Assembly: GCF_002911665.1 (NCBI RefSeq)
Contig: NZ_MTBP01000003.1
Location: 496,001-560,000 of the forward strand
Reading direction: 5' to 3'
From: Actinomadura rubteroloni
GTDB taxonomy: Bacteria; Actinomycetota; Actinomycetes; Streptosporangiales; Streptosporangiaceae
DNA: 64,000 nt
Shown: positions 7,014 through 15,955 of the stretch, in pieces
How the letters are laid out: each line of letters opens with the position of its first letter
Numbering within the stretch: position 1 is the stretch's first letter
Translations under genes and position numbers: made by a program
The notes under the pieces: generated by a model
Database searches by the model: none
Told to the model about the DNA's origin: nothing
What the model saw: only the letters and a program-made list of their open reading frames with translations

Positions 7014-8249
7014 TCAGGCGAGCGGGAAGCCGAGTGCGCGGCCCTCGTCGCGCAGTTCCGCGCGGGCGTCGGGGTGGGCGACGCGGTCGATGATCTGCCG
7101 GGCCTGGGACACGGCGTCGTGCCCCCAGATCGCCGCCGTGCCCTGTTCGCTCACGATGTAGCTGTGCTGGAAGGACGTCACGGGCCCGGCGAGCCGGGGG
7201 ATGACGGTGGAGACGTCGGCGCGGGGATGCCAGGACGGCAGCGCGATGATCGCAAGGCCGCCGGGAGAGTGCAGCGCGCCGACCACGAAGTCGGTCTGCC
7301 CGCCGAAGCCCGAGTAGACCGTCCCGCGCACGCGGCTCGCGTTGGCCTGCGCGTACAGGTCGACCTCAAGGGCGCTGTTCACCGACACCAGGCGCGGACG
7401 GCGCGCGATGAGGCCGGGGTCGTTGGTCTTCTCGGTGCGCAGCATCCGGACGCGGTCGTTGCGGTCGATCCAGTCGTACAGCTCCGGCCCGCCGAACGCG
7501 AACGACGCGGTGACCGGCACGCCGGTGTCGAGCGCTCCCGCCTTCTCAAGCTCCAGGACGCCGTCGCTGAACATCTCCGACCACACCGCGAGCCCGCGCC
7601 GTCCGGCGAGGGACGCCAGCACGGCGTCGGGGATCGCGCCGATCCCGATCTGGAGGGTGGCGTGCCCGGGGACGAGCCGCGCGACGCGCTCCCCGATTCG
7701 GCGGGCGACGTCGCCGGGCGTCCGGCGCTCCGGGACGGCCAGGGGCGCGTCGGTCTCGACGGCGTAGTCGATCTCGTCCAGCGCGAGCACCGCGTCGCCG
7801 TGGGTGAAGGGCATGCGCGGGTTCAGCTCGGCGACGACGAGCCCGCCGCGCGCCCGGACGGCCTCGATCGCGGCGGGCAGGATGTTGACCTCGATGCCGA
7901 GCGAGACCGTGCCGTTCACCGGCGAGGATGTCTGGACGATCACGACGTCGGGCGGCAGCGTCTCCTTGAGCAGCAGCGGAACCAGCGACAGGCGGCACGG
8001 GAAGTACAGCAGCCGCTCCCGTCCGCGCATCCCGGGCCCCACGAACGGCGTCTCCAGCGTCACGCCGTCGCGGTCCGGCAGCGCGCCGTGGGCGTTCAGC
8101 ATGAACAGCCGGTACTCGGCGACCGCCGCGTCCAGCACCGCCAGCACACGCCGGGGCGTGGCGAAGTTGCCCCCGGCCACGACGCGCGGGCAGCCGGGAA
8201 GCCCGGCCAGGACGGCGGCCAACTGCGCCTCGGCGACGACCCGCATCAA
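7014..8249 (-). CDS. Acetyl-CoA hydrolase/transferase family protein
   Basis: A 411-residue member of the acetyl-CoA hydrolase / 4-hydroxybutyrate CoA-transferase family, cytosolic. The catalytic glutamate that forms the glutamyl-CoA thioester is E225 in WSEMFSDG, and the C-terminal CoA-binding segment has SGFGGQTDF. It would exchange CoA between acetyl-CoA and other acids, or hydrolyse acetyl-CoA. It is last in a likely operon after the stress protein and the APH/AAA kinase (35-base gap). With phosphoketolase and acetate kinase further along it fits anaerobic acetate metabolism. Confidence 0.88.
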   Translation of the reverse strand: MMRVVAEAQLAAVLAGLPGCPRVVAGGNFATPRRVLAVLDAAVAEYRLFMLNAHGALPDRDGVTLETPFVGPGMRGRERLLYFPCRLSLVPLLLKETLPPDVVIVQTSSPVNGTVSLGIEVNILPAAIEAVRARGGLVVAELNPRMPFTHGDAVLALDEIDYAVETDAPLAVPERRTPGDVARRIGERVARLVPGHATLQIGIGAIPDAVLASLAGRRGLAVWSEMFSDGVLELEKAGALDTGVPVTASFAFGGPELYDWIDRNDRVRMLRTEKTNDPGLIARRPRLVSVNSALEVDLYAQANASRVRGTVYSGFGGQTDFVVGALHSPGGLAIIALPSWHPRADVSTVIPRLAGPVTSFQHSYIVSEQGTAAIWGHDAVSQARQIIDRVAHPDARAELRDEGRALGFPLA

Positions 8250-8284
8250 GATCCCCCTTTTCCCGAACGGTACCTCCGGCGTGC

Positions 8285-9739
8285 TCAGCCGGCGGCCGGA
8301 CGGGTCGCCGCGAGGGCCTGGGCGAGGGCGGTCGCGAGTGCGCCGGACGTGTCGACGGGCGTCGCTTCGGACCAGGGATCGGCGCGGGCCGCCATGGCCG
8401 CGGCGATGGCGGGGTCGGCGTCGGAGGCGCCGTGCGGACGGGTCCGGACGCGTTCGGCGGCGAGCCGCGCGGGCGCGCGGCAGTCAAGTTCGGTGAGGTC
8501 GGCGTGTTCCTGTTCGGTGACGTCGCGGAGCAGCGCGCGGTGCCCGGCGGCGGTCCAGGACGCGTCGAGCACGACGGTCTCGCCGAGGCGCAGGAGCCGC
8601 CGGGCGCGGGCGGCGAGTTCGGTGTAGGTGCGTCCGGTGCGGTCGGCGGTGTAGAGGCCGGTGCCGTAGAAGGCGGCGGCGGACGTGTCCGGGTCGATCC
8701 CCGCCAGTTCCTTGCGGACGCGGTCGCTGCTGAGCAGGACGGCGCCGAGCCGGTCGGCGAGCGCGCCCGCCAGCGTCGACTTGCCGGTGCCGGGCAGGCC
8801 GCCGACCAGGACCAGGCCGACCGCGCCCGCCCGCAGGTGCCGCAGCGCGACCCCGGTCAGGCCCGCGGCCTCGGCGGCGGCGCCGGCGGCGCCCTGGGCG
8901 TGGCGCAGGCAGGCGACCTTGGCGCGGACGAACGCCCGGTAAGCCACATAGTGGTGCCACAGGGACGGCGGCGCGGGATCGGCGGCGAACTCGGCGTACC
9001 GGGCGGCGAACCGGCGGGCGGCGGCGGTCGCGCCGAGGCGTTCCAGGTCCATCGCGAGGAAGGCGGCGTCGTCCAGGCCGTCCACGCTGCGCAGCGCGGC
9101 GTCGAACTCCAGGCAGTCGAGGACGCGGGGGCCGTCGTCCAGGCAGAAGACGTCGGCGGCGAGCAGGTCGCCGTGGCCGTCCACGACTCGCCCGCCGGCG
9201 ATCCGCGCGGCGAACAGGTCCGCGCGCCCGGCGAGGAACCGGAGCGCGAGCCGTTCGGTCTCGGTGGCCTCGGCGCCGTCGACCGCCCGGCCGTGGAAGG
9301 GCCGGACCTGGTCGAAGCCCGCCGTCCACCGGGCGCGCAGGGCGTCCCGGGTGCCGGCGGCGGCGATGCCGGGTCCGCGCGGGGCGCGGGCGTGCCAGGC
9401 GGCGAGGAGGCGGGCGATGGCGCGCAGCGCGTCGTCCACCGGGGCGCCCGCGGCGGCCAGCGTCGAGAGCCGCCGGCCGGCGGGCAGGCGCCGCATCACA
9501 AGCAGGTGGTCGCACGGTTCGCCGCCGGGGCCGCAGACGTCCGCGACGCCGAGGTACACGTCGGGGGAGAAGCGGCGGTTGAGCCGCAGCTCCTCGTGGC
9601 AGGCGCGTTCCCGCGCCTCCCGCGTGCGGAAGTCCACGAACCCGAGGTCGACGGGCTTCTTCATCTTGTACGCGCGGTCGCCGGCGAAGAAGACGATCCC
9701 GGTGTGGGTCTCGGCGACGGCGGCGGGGCTGTCGTCCAT
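8285..9739 (-). CDS. APH-like / AAA P-loop kinase (Rv2004c-like)
   Basis: A 484-residue two-domain protein. Residues 1-300 resemble an aminoglycoside-phosphotransferase-type kinase domain with HGD at 189-191 and a following acidic LDCLEFD; residues 308-484 are a P-loop kinase with GLPGTGKS at about 314-321. The combination matches the actinobacterial family that includes M. tuberculosis Rv2004c, a DosR-regulon member of unknown substrate. The start lies one base after the stop of the upstream universal stress protein, so the two are translationally coupled. Confidence 0.85.
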   Translation of the reverse strand: MDDSPAAVAETHTGIVFFAGDRAYKMKKPVDLGFVDFRTREARERACHEELRLNRRFSPDVYLGVADVCGPGGEPCDHLLVMRRLPAGRRLSTLAAAGAPVDDALRAIARLLAAWHARAPRGPGIAAAGTRDALRARWTAGFDQVRPFHGRAVDGAEATETERLALRFLAGRADLFAARIAGGRVVDGHGDLLAADVFCLDDGPRVLDCLEFDAALRSVDGLDDAAFLAMDLERLGATAAARRFAARYAEFAADPAPPSLWHHYVAYRAFVRAKVACLRHAQGAAGAAAEAAGLTGVALRHLRAGAVGLVLVGGLPGTGKSTLAGALADRLGAVLLSSDRVRKELAGIDPDTSAAAFYGTGLYTADRTGRTYTELAARARRLLRLGETVVLDASWTAAGHRALLRDVTEQEHADLTELDCRAPARLAAERVRTRPHGASDADPAIAAAMAARADPWSEATPVDTSGALATALAQALAATRPAAG

Positions 9740-9740
9740 G

Positions 9741-10166
9741 TCAGGCGGCGGTGTGGTCGGCGCAGATCAGGACCTCGCACGGCGCCTTCTCCAGGACGCG
9801 CGGGACGGTGTCGCCGCCGAAGGGGTTGCCCTGCTCGGAGTGGACGCGCGCCCCGATGACCAGCAGGTCGGCGTTGCGGGCCGCGTCGGTGAGGACGGTG
9901 CCGGGGTCGCCGTGCGCGATGTGCAGCCGCGTGGTGAAGTGCTGCGAGCGGCGGAGCGTGCGGGCGGCCAGCGTGCGGAGCCGCAGCCATTGGCCGACGG
10001 TCCGCAGCGGGTGCGCGGCGGTGCCGGTGGTGTCGGGGACGCGGATGACGTCCAGGCGCGCGTGGCGGCGTTCGGCCTCGGCGGCGGCGCGGCGCAGCGC
10101 GGCGAGGGAGTTGACCGATCCGTCGACGCCCACGACGACGTGGCGCTGACCGGGGACGAAGAACAT
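9741..10166 (-). CDS. Universal stress protein (single domain)
   Basis: A 141-residue single UspA domain. VVVGVDGS near the N-terminus and a C-terminal GARVHSEQGNPFGGDTV segment correspond to the nucleotide-binding strand and the G-x2-G-x9-G(S/T) loop, though that loop is imperfect. AAGGAGGAAAC precedes the ATG at 10166, which rules out the longer upstream frame. First gene of a likely operon with the APH/AAA kinase and the CoA-transferase, with DevR-type half sites just upstream. Confidence 0.88.
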   Translation of the reverse strand: MFFVPGQRHVVVGVDGSVNSLAALRRAAAEAERRHARLDVIRVPDTTGTAAHPLRTVGQWLRLRTLAARTLRRSQHFTTRLHIAHGDPGTVLTDAARNADLLVIGARVHSEQGNPFGGDTVPRVLEKAPCEVLICADHTAA

Positions 10167-10220
10167 GTTTCCTCCTTGGGGGCCGTCTCCAGCGTGGCGG
10201 TCGCGGCCCGGACGCGGGCA

Positions 10221-10256
10221 GGGCCTCTGGTCGGCCGCCGCCGGGACCTTCGGCCT
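10221..10256. promoter_or_regulatory. Pair of weak DevR/OsdR-type boxes
   Basis: GGGCCTCTGGTCGG (10221-10234) and GGGACCTTCGGCCT (10243-10256) each keep one good half of the palindrome seen elsewhere in the island. They sit 55-90 bases upstream of the universal stress protein start and touch the stop codon of the preceding gene. Confidence 0.5.
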
Positions 10257-10987
10257 CAGACGAACGCGGCGTGCCAGAGGGTGAAGCGGAAGAACTCGCC
10301 CTCGTCCCAGCGGTCCGTGCCGTACCACCAGCCGACGCGGACGCGGGACGGGACCGTGAACCCGCCGAACGTCCGCTCTGCCAGGAACTCCGCGCCGAAC
10401 ACGTGCTCGCGGTACGGCCCTTTGTCCGGGTTGCCCCAGCGGGGGAGGGTGACGGAGGTGAGCGCGCCGTCCGGGGCGACGGTGAGCGTCACCGGATGCG
10501 CCTCGCCGCCAATCGTGACGTGCGCGCGGACGCGGCGGTCGTCCACGTGCTCGAACGTGACGGCGGACGTCAGCGCGGCGGCCGGGTCCAGGACGAGTTC
10601 GCCCGCGAGCCGTCCGGCGGCGCTGCGCGTGACGTCCGGCCCCGAGGCGGACAGGACGGGGATCGCGCCGAGCAGCCGCCAGCGCATCTCGCCGACCCCC
10701 GCGTCGTAGCGGTCGTGGCCGATGACGGGCAGCCCGGCGACCCGCGCGGTCGCCGACCAGAGGAACCCCTCGGGCGGGCGCAGGACCTGAGCGGCGGTGA
10801 ACGGCCGCCAGGCGCCGAGCCGGATCGCGCCGCGCATCCGCAGCAGCGCCCCGGTGGTGAGCGGCGTGCCGGGGGCGATGGCGTGCAGGAGCCAGCGCCG
10901 CGCCGCGTCCGGCAGGCCGGCGACCATGCCGGGATCGAACGCCGCGGGACGTTCGGTGGGAGCGGCGAGCCTGCGGCGGACGGTCAT
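10256..10987 (-). CDS. Conserved protein of unknown function (DUF6544/DUF6920-like)
   Basis: A 243-residue protein with no signal peptide or membrane segment. It recalls a family of uncharacterised beta-rich proteins (DUF6544/DUF6920) with a helical RRWLLHAIAPGTPL-type start and strands such as AAQVLRPPEGFLWSA; this assignment is from memory and not secure. It starts with ATGA overlap on the stop of the PNPOx gene, so it is the third gene of the unit P-type ATPase, PNPOx, this protein. Function unknown; context says a dormancy or hypoxia role. Confidence 0.75.
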   Translation of the reverse strand: MTVRRRLAAPTERPAAFDPGMVAGLPDAARRWLLHAIAPGTPLTTGALLRMRGAIRLGAWRPFTAAQVLRPPEGFLWSATARVAGLPVIGHDRYDAGVGEMRWRLLGAIPVLSASGPDVTRSAAGRLAGELVLDPAAALTSAVTFEHVDDRRVRAHVTIGGEAHPVTLTVAPDGALTSVTLPRWGNPDKGPYREHVFGAEFLAERTFGGFTVPSRVRVGWWYGTDRWDEGEFFRFTLWHAAFV

Positions 10988-11367
10988 GACGCCTCCTCGT
11001 GCGGACGTTCGGCGGCCGGCGCGAACCGGCGGCCCGTCACGTGCTCCCCGGAGATGCGGACCCCGGACGGGCCGGGCACGGCGCGGCCGAGCCCGACGAG
11101 CGTGACCGTCCAGCCGCCGGCCGCCGCGTCGTACTCGTCCACCTGGAACGCGACGACCGCGCCGAGCACCGCCCGTTCCAGCCGCGAGCCCGGGACGGTC
11201 CGGACGACCACGCCGTCCCCGTCCACCGTGAACGCGGCCGGCTCGACGGCGGGCAGCGCGTGGTCGGTGAAGACGATCCGTCCGGTGCGTCCGGGCGGGG
11301 CGGCGCGCAGCAGCGCCAGGCATTCCTCACGGCCGAGAACTCCCCGGCCGTCCCCGTTGGTGTTCAT
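10984..11367 (-). CDS. PNPOx-fold flavin-binding protein
   Basis: A 127-residue split-barrel protein of the pyridoxamine 5'-phosphate oxidase-like family, which binds FMN, F420 or haem. The pattern GRIVFTDHALPAVEPAAFTVDG followed by GSRLERAVLGAVVAFQVD is typical. Members of this family occur in the mycobacterial DosR regulon. Both ends overlap neighbours by 4 bases (ATGA), so it is translationally coupled to the upstream ATPase and the downstream unknown protein. A near-perfect DevR-type box lies 37 bases upstream, inside the ATPase gene. Confidence 0.85.
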   Translation of the reverse strand: MNTNGDGRGVLGREECLALLRAAPPGRTGRIVFTDHALPAVEPAAFTVDGDGVVVRTVPGSRLERAVLGAVVAFQVDEYDAAAGGWTVTLVGLGRAVPGPSGVRISGEHVTGRRFAPAAERPHEEAS

Positions 11368-14042
11368 GGGTCCAGCGTGCGTCCGGAACGGGCGGCGCGG
11401 GCAGAGACCAACGTCCCTCTCCCGCCGCCGAACGCCCTCGGGACGGCCTTGACGCTCTCGACGAGCAGGTAGGACGCGACGGCGACGACGGCGGCCCGGC
11501 CCCATGCGGCGGCGTCGATCGGGGCGGAGCGGAAGACCGCGTTCATCGCCGGCAGATAGGTGTAGGCGGCCTGGACGGCGATGAGCGCGGCGGCCCCGGC
11601 GGCGACCCACGGATTGCGGCGCACGCCCCGCCACAGCAGCGGCCGGTCCAGCGACAGGCAGTTGAACAGGTAGGTCAGCAGCGTCAGCGCGAACACGTTC
11701 ACCACGACCGTGCGGGCCTCGGCGAGCGAGCCGCCGTGCGCGTGCTCCCAGTGGAACAGCCCGTACGCCCCGGCGAGCAGGACGGCCGACACGAGCAGGA
11801 TCCGTCCGGTCAACGCGCGCGTGAGCAGCGGCCGGGCGGGGTCGCGGGGCGGACGGCGCATGATCGCCTCGTCGCGCGGCTCGACGGTGAACGGGAGCCC
11901 GAGGATCAGCACGGCCGTCATGTTCAGCCACAGCACCTGGACGGGCTCGATCGGCAGTTCCCCGCCGGTGAGGATCGCGGCGGTGAGCAGCAGGCCGAGG
12001 CCGACGTTGGCGGGCAGCGCCCACACGATGAACTTGACGAGGTTGTCGAAGACGCCGCGCCCCTCCTCGACGGCGGCCTCGATCGAGGCGAAGTCGTCGT
12101 CGGTGAGGATCATGTCGGCGGCCTCCTTGGCGACCTCGGTCCCGTCGCGTCCCATCGCGATCCCGATGTCGGCCTGGCGGAGGGCGGGAGCGTCGTTGAC
12201 GCCGTCGCCGGTCATCGCGACCACGTGCGCGCGGCTGCGCAGCGCCCGGACGAGCCGGAGCTTCTGCTCGGGCGACACGCGCGCGAACACGGTGACGCGC
12301 TCGACGGCGTCGGGCAGGTCGGCGTCGGAGCACGCCGCCAGCTCCCGGCCCGTCATGACGGCGCCGCCGAGGCCGATCCGCTCGCCGACGGCCCGCGCGG
12401 TCGCGGCGTGGTCCCCGGTGATCATCTTGACCTGGATCCCGGCGGCGTGGCAGGCGCGCATGGCGCGGGCCGCCTCCTCGCGCGGCGGGTCGTGCATGGC
12501 CTGCAACCCGACGAACACCAGCCGGGGCAGCTCGCCGATGCGGTCGGCGTCGTGGTCGGCGCGGGCGAACGCGAGGACGCGCAGCGCTTGCCGCCCGTAC
12601 TCGGCCGCCAGGTCCTCGACGGTCGCGGCGTCCAGCGGGACGGGCCGCCCGGACGCGTCCAGCCGCGTGTCGCACAGGGCGAGCACGCGTTCGACCGAGC
12701 CCTTCACGTAGAGGGCGCCGTCCGCGTGCAGTGTGGCCATGTACTGCCGTTCGGAACTGAACGTGATCGTGTCCAGGCGTTCGGGGACGTCCGTCACCCC
12801 GCCCTTGGCCGCGCTGACGACCAGCGCGCCCTCGGTGGGGTCGCCGACCAGCTCCCAGGTGCCGTCGCGTTCGGTGACCCGTGCGTCGTTGCAGGCCAGC
12901 CCGGCGAGCAGGCATTCGCGCAGCGCGGGGTCGGCGGCCGGACGCCCGTCCGCCTCGATCCGGCCGTGCGGCGCGTAGCCGGAACCGGTGACGGTGTAGC
13001 GGCGGTCGCCCGCCGCGATGGCGGTGACGGTCATCTGGTTGCGGGTCAGCGTCCCGGTCTTGTCGGTGCAGATGACCGTCGTGCCGCCCAGCGTCTCCAC
13101 GGCCGGGAGGCGGCGGACGATCGCGTTGCGCCGGACCATCCGCGCGACCCCGAACGCCAGCGTGATCGTCACGACGGCGGGCAGCCCCTCGGGGATCGCG
13201 CCGACGGCCAGTGCGACCGCCGCCGTCAGCATCTCGGCCGCGGGCTGCCCGCGCAGCGTCCCGACCGCGAACGTCACGGCGGCCAGCGCGAGGATCGCGA
13301 CGGTCGCGCGCCGGCCGAACTGGGCGATCTTGCGGGTGAGCGGCGTCTGGACGGCGGTCGCGCGGTCCACGAGCCGGTGGACGCGGCCGATCTCGGTGCC
13401 CCCGCCCGTCGCGGTCACGACCCCGGCGCCCCGGCCGTAGGTGACGAGCGTCCCGGAGTACGCCATCCCGGCGCGGTCGGCGAGATCGGCGTCGCCCCGC
13501 GCGGCGGGGTCCTTGGCGACGGGGGCGGACTCGCCGGTGAGGGCGGACTCGTCCACGGTCAGTTCCGCCGCCCGCACGAGCCGCAGATCCGCCGGGACCT
13601 TGTCCCCGGCCTCCAGCGCGACCAGGTCGCCGCGCACCAGTTCCTCCGACGGCACGCGCCGCGCCCGCCCGTCGCGCACGACGGTCGCGGACGTGCTCGC
13701 CAGCGCCGCCAGCGCGCCCAGCGCGTGCTCGGCGCGCGACTCCTGCGCGAATCCGACGACCGCGTTGACGACCACGAGGACGAGGATCACCGTCGCGTCC
13801 ACGTGCTCGCCGAGGCCCGCCGTGACGCCCGCCGACACCAGCAGCACGTAGATCAGCGGGCTGTCGAACTGCGCCAGGAACCGTCGCACGGGGCCGCGCC
13901 GGCGCGCGGCGGGCAGCGTGTTCGGCCCCGAGCGCGCGAACCGCGCGGCGGCCTCCGCCGCCGTGAGGCCGGCGGCGGCGTCGGTGCCCAGGTCCCGGGT
14001 GACGTCCTCGGCGGTCCGCAGGTGGGGCGGCGTCGCGTTCAC
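11364..14042 (-). CDS. P-type cation-transporting ATPase (Ca2+/CtpF-like, P2 type)
   Basis: An 892-residue P2-type ATPase of the plasma membrane. Present are the actuator TGES (in ALTGESAPV), the PEGLP motif of M4, the phosphorylation site DKTGTLT, and the hinge TGDGVNDAPAL. M6 reads NMTAVLILGLPF, the variant seen in actinobacterial CtpF-like pumps rather than animal SERCA, so the ion (Ca2+ or another divalent cation) is inferred. CtpF is a DosR-regulon member in M. tuberculosis. The GTG start at 14042 has GAAGG almost against it, so the start is less certain. DevR boxes lie in the divergent gap. Confidence 0.9.
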   Translation of the reverse strand: MNATPPHLRTAEDVTRDLGTDAAAGLTAAEAAARFARSGPNTLPAARRRGPVRRFLAQFDSPLIYVLLVSAGVTAGLGEHVDATVILVLVVVNAVVGFAQESRAEHALGALAALASTSATVVRDGRARRVPSEELVRGDLVALEAGDKVPADLRLVRAAELTVDESALTGESAPVAKDPAARGDADLADRAGMAYSGTLVTYGRGAGVVTATGGGTEIGRVHRLVDRATAVQTPLTRKIAQFGRRATVAILALAAVTFAVGTLRGQPAAEMLTAAVALAVGAIPEGLPAVVTITLAFGVARMVRRNAIVRRLPAVETLGGTTVICTDKTGTLTRNQMTVTAIAAGDRRYTVTGSGYAPHGRIEADGRPAADPALRECLLAGLACNDARVTERDGTWELVGDPTEGALVVSAAKGGVTDVPERLDTITFSSERQYMATLHADGALYVKGSVERVLALCDTRLDASGRPVPLDAATVEDLAAEYGRQALRVLAFARADHDADRIGELPRLVFVGLQAMHDPPREEAARAMRACHAAGIQVKMITGDHAATARAVGERIGLGGAVMTGRELAACSDADLPDAVERVTVFARVSPEQKLRLVRALRSRAHVVAMTGDGVNDAPALRQADIGIAMGRDGTEVAKEAADMILTDDDFASIEAAVEEGRGVFDNLVKFIVWALPANVGLGLLLTAAILTGGELPIEPVQVLWLNMTAVLILGLPFTVEPRDEAIMRRPPRDPARPLLTRALTGRILLVSAVLLAGAYGLFHWEHAHGGSLAEARTVVVNVFALTLLTYLFNCLSLDRPLLWRGVRRNPWVAAGAAALIAVQAAYTYLPAMNAVFRSAPIDAAAWGRAAVVAVASYLLVESVKAVPRAFGGGRGTLVSARAARSGRTLDP
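11404..11417. promoter_or_regulatory. Intragenic DevR/OsdR-type box
   Basis: GAGACCAACGTCCC differs at one position from GGGACCAANGTCCC. It is inside the 3' end of the P-type ATPase gene, 37 bases before the PNPOx start, where it could drive an internal transcript. Confidence 0.5.
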
Positions 14043-14077
14043 CCTTCAAGGGTTCCCCGCGTCCGGCCGTCCGACGA

Positions 14078-14133
14078 GGGACCAAGGTCATGGCCGGGTC
14101 GCGAACGTCCCCCGGATCGGGGCCGAACGGCCC
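14078..14133. promoter_or_regulatory. DevR/OsdR-type box cluster in a divergent promoter
   Basis: GGGACCAAGGTCAT (14078-14091), GGGTCGCGAACGTCCC (14096-14111, 2 bases longer) and the perfect palindrome GGGCCGAACGGCCC (14120-14133) lie between the divergent ATPase (start 14042) and universal stress protein (start 14190). Multiple spaced sites are typical of DevR-activated promoters. Confidence 0.65.
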
Positions 14134-14189
14134 TGGGGAGGGCCCCGGCGCTCGCGGTGGCATGGAGGCACCGGAGCGGAGGAGGAGCC

Positions 14190-15059
14190 ATGAGTCCCGG
14201 AACGAGCGTCGTCGTCGGCTACGACGGGAGCGAGGAGAGCGAGCGCGCGCTGGCGTGGGCGGCCGAGGAGGCCGCGCTGCGCCGCCTGCCGCTGACGGTC
14301 TGCCACGCCTGGCACTGGCCGTACCCGGTGACCTACATCGACCATGAGGGCACGGCGATCGTCCGGCGGATGGGTCAGCACGTCCTGGACCACGGAGTCT
14401 CGCTGGCGCGTGCGCTGCGTCCCGGGCTGAAGGTCCACGGCCGGCTGCTGGACGGCCCCGCCCACGCGGCCCTCGTCCACGCCGCCGCGGACGCCGAGGT
14501 GATCGTGGTCGGCGGACGCGACGAACCGGCACCGGGCTCGACGGCGCTGCGGCTGCCCGAGCACGCGGACCGTCCCGTCGTCGTGGTCCGCCCGGCCGGG
14601 CGGCGGTCCGGCGAGATCGTGGCCGGAGCCGACGGCTCGGCGGCCGGTGACGCGGCCCTCGGGTTCGCGTTCGAGGAGGCGGCGCTGCGCGGCCGGTGCG
14701 TCCGCGCCGTGTACGGCTGCTGGGAACCGGGCGCCGGCGGGGGCCGGGACCTCGCGCTGTTCCACGACGCCGACGCCGTCCGCCGTGAGCGCGGCGCGCT
14801 GCTCGAACGCGCCGTCGCCCCGTGGCTCGCCAAGTACCCGCAGGTCGACGCGCGGACGTCGCTGGTGGTGGAGCCGCCGCGCAAGGCCCTGCTGGACGCC
14901 GCGCAGACCGCCGCCCTGGTCGTCGTCGGCGACCGGGGGACGGGCGGCTTCGACGCGCTGCGGCTCGGCACGACGAGCGGGACCGTCCTGCGGTACGCGC
15001 CGTGCGCCGTCGCCGTCGTCCCCTCGCTCCGCGCCGGCCGGCCGAGCGGGCGGGAGTGA
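14190..15059 (+). CDS. Universal stress protein, tandem domains
   Basis: A 289-residue protein with two UspA domains. The first begins VVVGYDGSEESERAL, but its nucleotide loop (GGRDEPAPGSTAL) is degenerate; the second has GDRGTGGFDALRLGTTS, close to the ATP-binding G-x2-G-x9-G(S/T) motif. Tandem proteins of this size resemble mycobacterial Rv2623 and Rv1996. GGAGGAG precedes the start. Followed after 2 bases by a second such gene and then an Acg-type nitroreductase, forming an operon with DevR boxes upstream. Confidence 0.93.
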   Translation: MSPGTSVVVGYDGSEESERALAWAAEEAALRRLPLTVCHAWHWPYPVTYIDHEGTAIVRRMGQHVLDHGVSLARALRPGLKVHGRLLDGPAHAALVHAAADAEVIVVGGRDEPAPGSTALRLPEHADRPVVVVRPAGRRSGEIVAGADGSAAGDAALGFAFEEAALRGRCVRAVYGCWEPGAGGGRDLALFHDADAVRRERGALLERAVAPWLAKYPQVDARTSLVVEPPRKALLDAAQTAALVVVGDRGTGGFDALRLGTTSGTVLRYAPCAVAVVPSLRAGRPSGRE

Positions 15060-15061
15060 CC

Positions 15062-15955
15062 ATGACGGACGAGCAGAGGCCGCGCGGCGTCGTCGTCGGA
15101 TACGACGGTTCCGCGGCGAGCGAGACGGCGCTGCGGTGGGCGGCGCGCGAGGCCCGGCTGCGCGGGCTGCCGCTGACGGTCTGCCACGCCTGGGAGATCT
15201 TCATGGCCGCCGGGCCGATGGCGTTCCCGGTCGCGGACCTGGAGGCGGCGGCGCGCGAGGTGCTGTCCGGCGGTGCGGAGCACGCCCGCGCGCTGCACCC
15301 GGACGTCCACGCCGAACTCGGGCGCGGACCCGCCGCGCAGATCCTGCTGCGGGCCGCCGAGCGGGCCGACCTGCTGGTGGTCGGGTCGCGCGGGCACGGC
15401 GGGTTCGCCGGGCTCCTGCTCGGCGCGGTGCCCGCGCAGGTCGCGGGCCACGCGCCCTGCCCGGTCGTGGTGGTGCGCGCGGACGGCCCGGCCGGGGACG
15501 GCCCGTTCGGGACGGTCGTGGTCGGCGTCGACGGTTCGGCGTCGTCGCCGGAGGCGCTGGCGGCGGCGTTCGCCGTGGCGGACGCGCGCGGCGCGCCGCT
15601 GGTCGCCTTGCTGGCCCGGCCCGCCGCCGAGGCGTTCGGGACGTTCGGGCCGCTGGTGGACGCCGACGGCATCGCCGGTCTGGCCGCCGAAGGACTCGCC
15701 CGCCTGCTCGACCCGTGGCGGGCCGAGTATCCGAAGGTGGCGGTGCAGTCGGAGGTGGTGACGGGAGCACCGCGCGACGTCCTGCTCGCCGCCGCGAAAG
15801 ACGCGGGACTCATCGTCGTCGGGTCGCGCGGCACCGGCGGGTTCCGGGGGCTGCTGCTCGGCTCGGTCAGCGAGGCGCTGCTCCACCACGCGCCCTGCCC
15901 GGTCGCCGTCGCGCCCGCGCGGACCACGCCACGACGGGAACGGAGGACGGAGTGA
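15062..15955 (+). CDS. Universal stress protein, tandem domains
   Basis: A 297-residue tandem UspA protein. Domain 1 starts GVVVGYDGSAASETAL with loop GSRGHGGFAGLLLGAV (Ala in place of the final Ser/Thr); domain 2 has GSRGTGGFRGLLLGSV, a full ATP-binding motif. It is a paralogue of the preceding gene (shared LPLTVCHAW). The stop TGA overlaps the ATG of the nitroreductase by one base. Confidence 0.93.
   Translation: MTDEQRPRGVVVGYDGSAASETALRWAAREARLRGLPLTVCHAWEIFMAAGPMAFPVADLEAAAREVLSGGAEHARALHPDVHAELGRGPAAQILLRAAERADLLVVGSRGHGGFAGLLLGAVPAQVAGHAPCPVVVVRADGPAGDGPFGTVVVGVDGSASSPEALAAAFAVADARGAPLVALLARPAAEAFGTFGPLVDADGIAGLAAEGLARLLDPWRAEYPKVAVQSEVVTGAPRDVLLAAAKDAGLIVVGSRGTGGFRGLLLGSVSEALLHHAPCPVAVAPARTTPRRERRTE

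Noticed and set aside
9500-9740. Aminoglycoside resistance gene in the APH-like protein
   Set aside because: The fused P-loop domain and context match stress-regulon kinases, and the HGDLHxxN motif is not kept; resistance is unsupported.
11736-14189. Plus-strand coding potential ahead of the universal stress protein at 14190
   Set aside because: Antisense to the P-type ATPase; the stress protein starts at 14190 with its own ribosome site.
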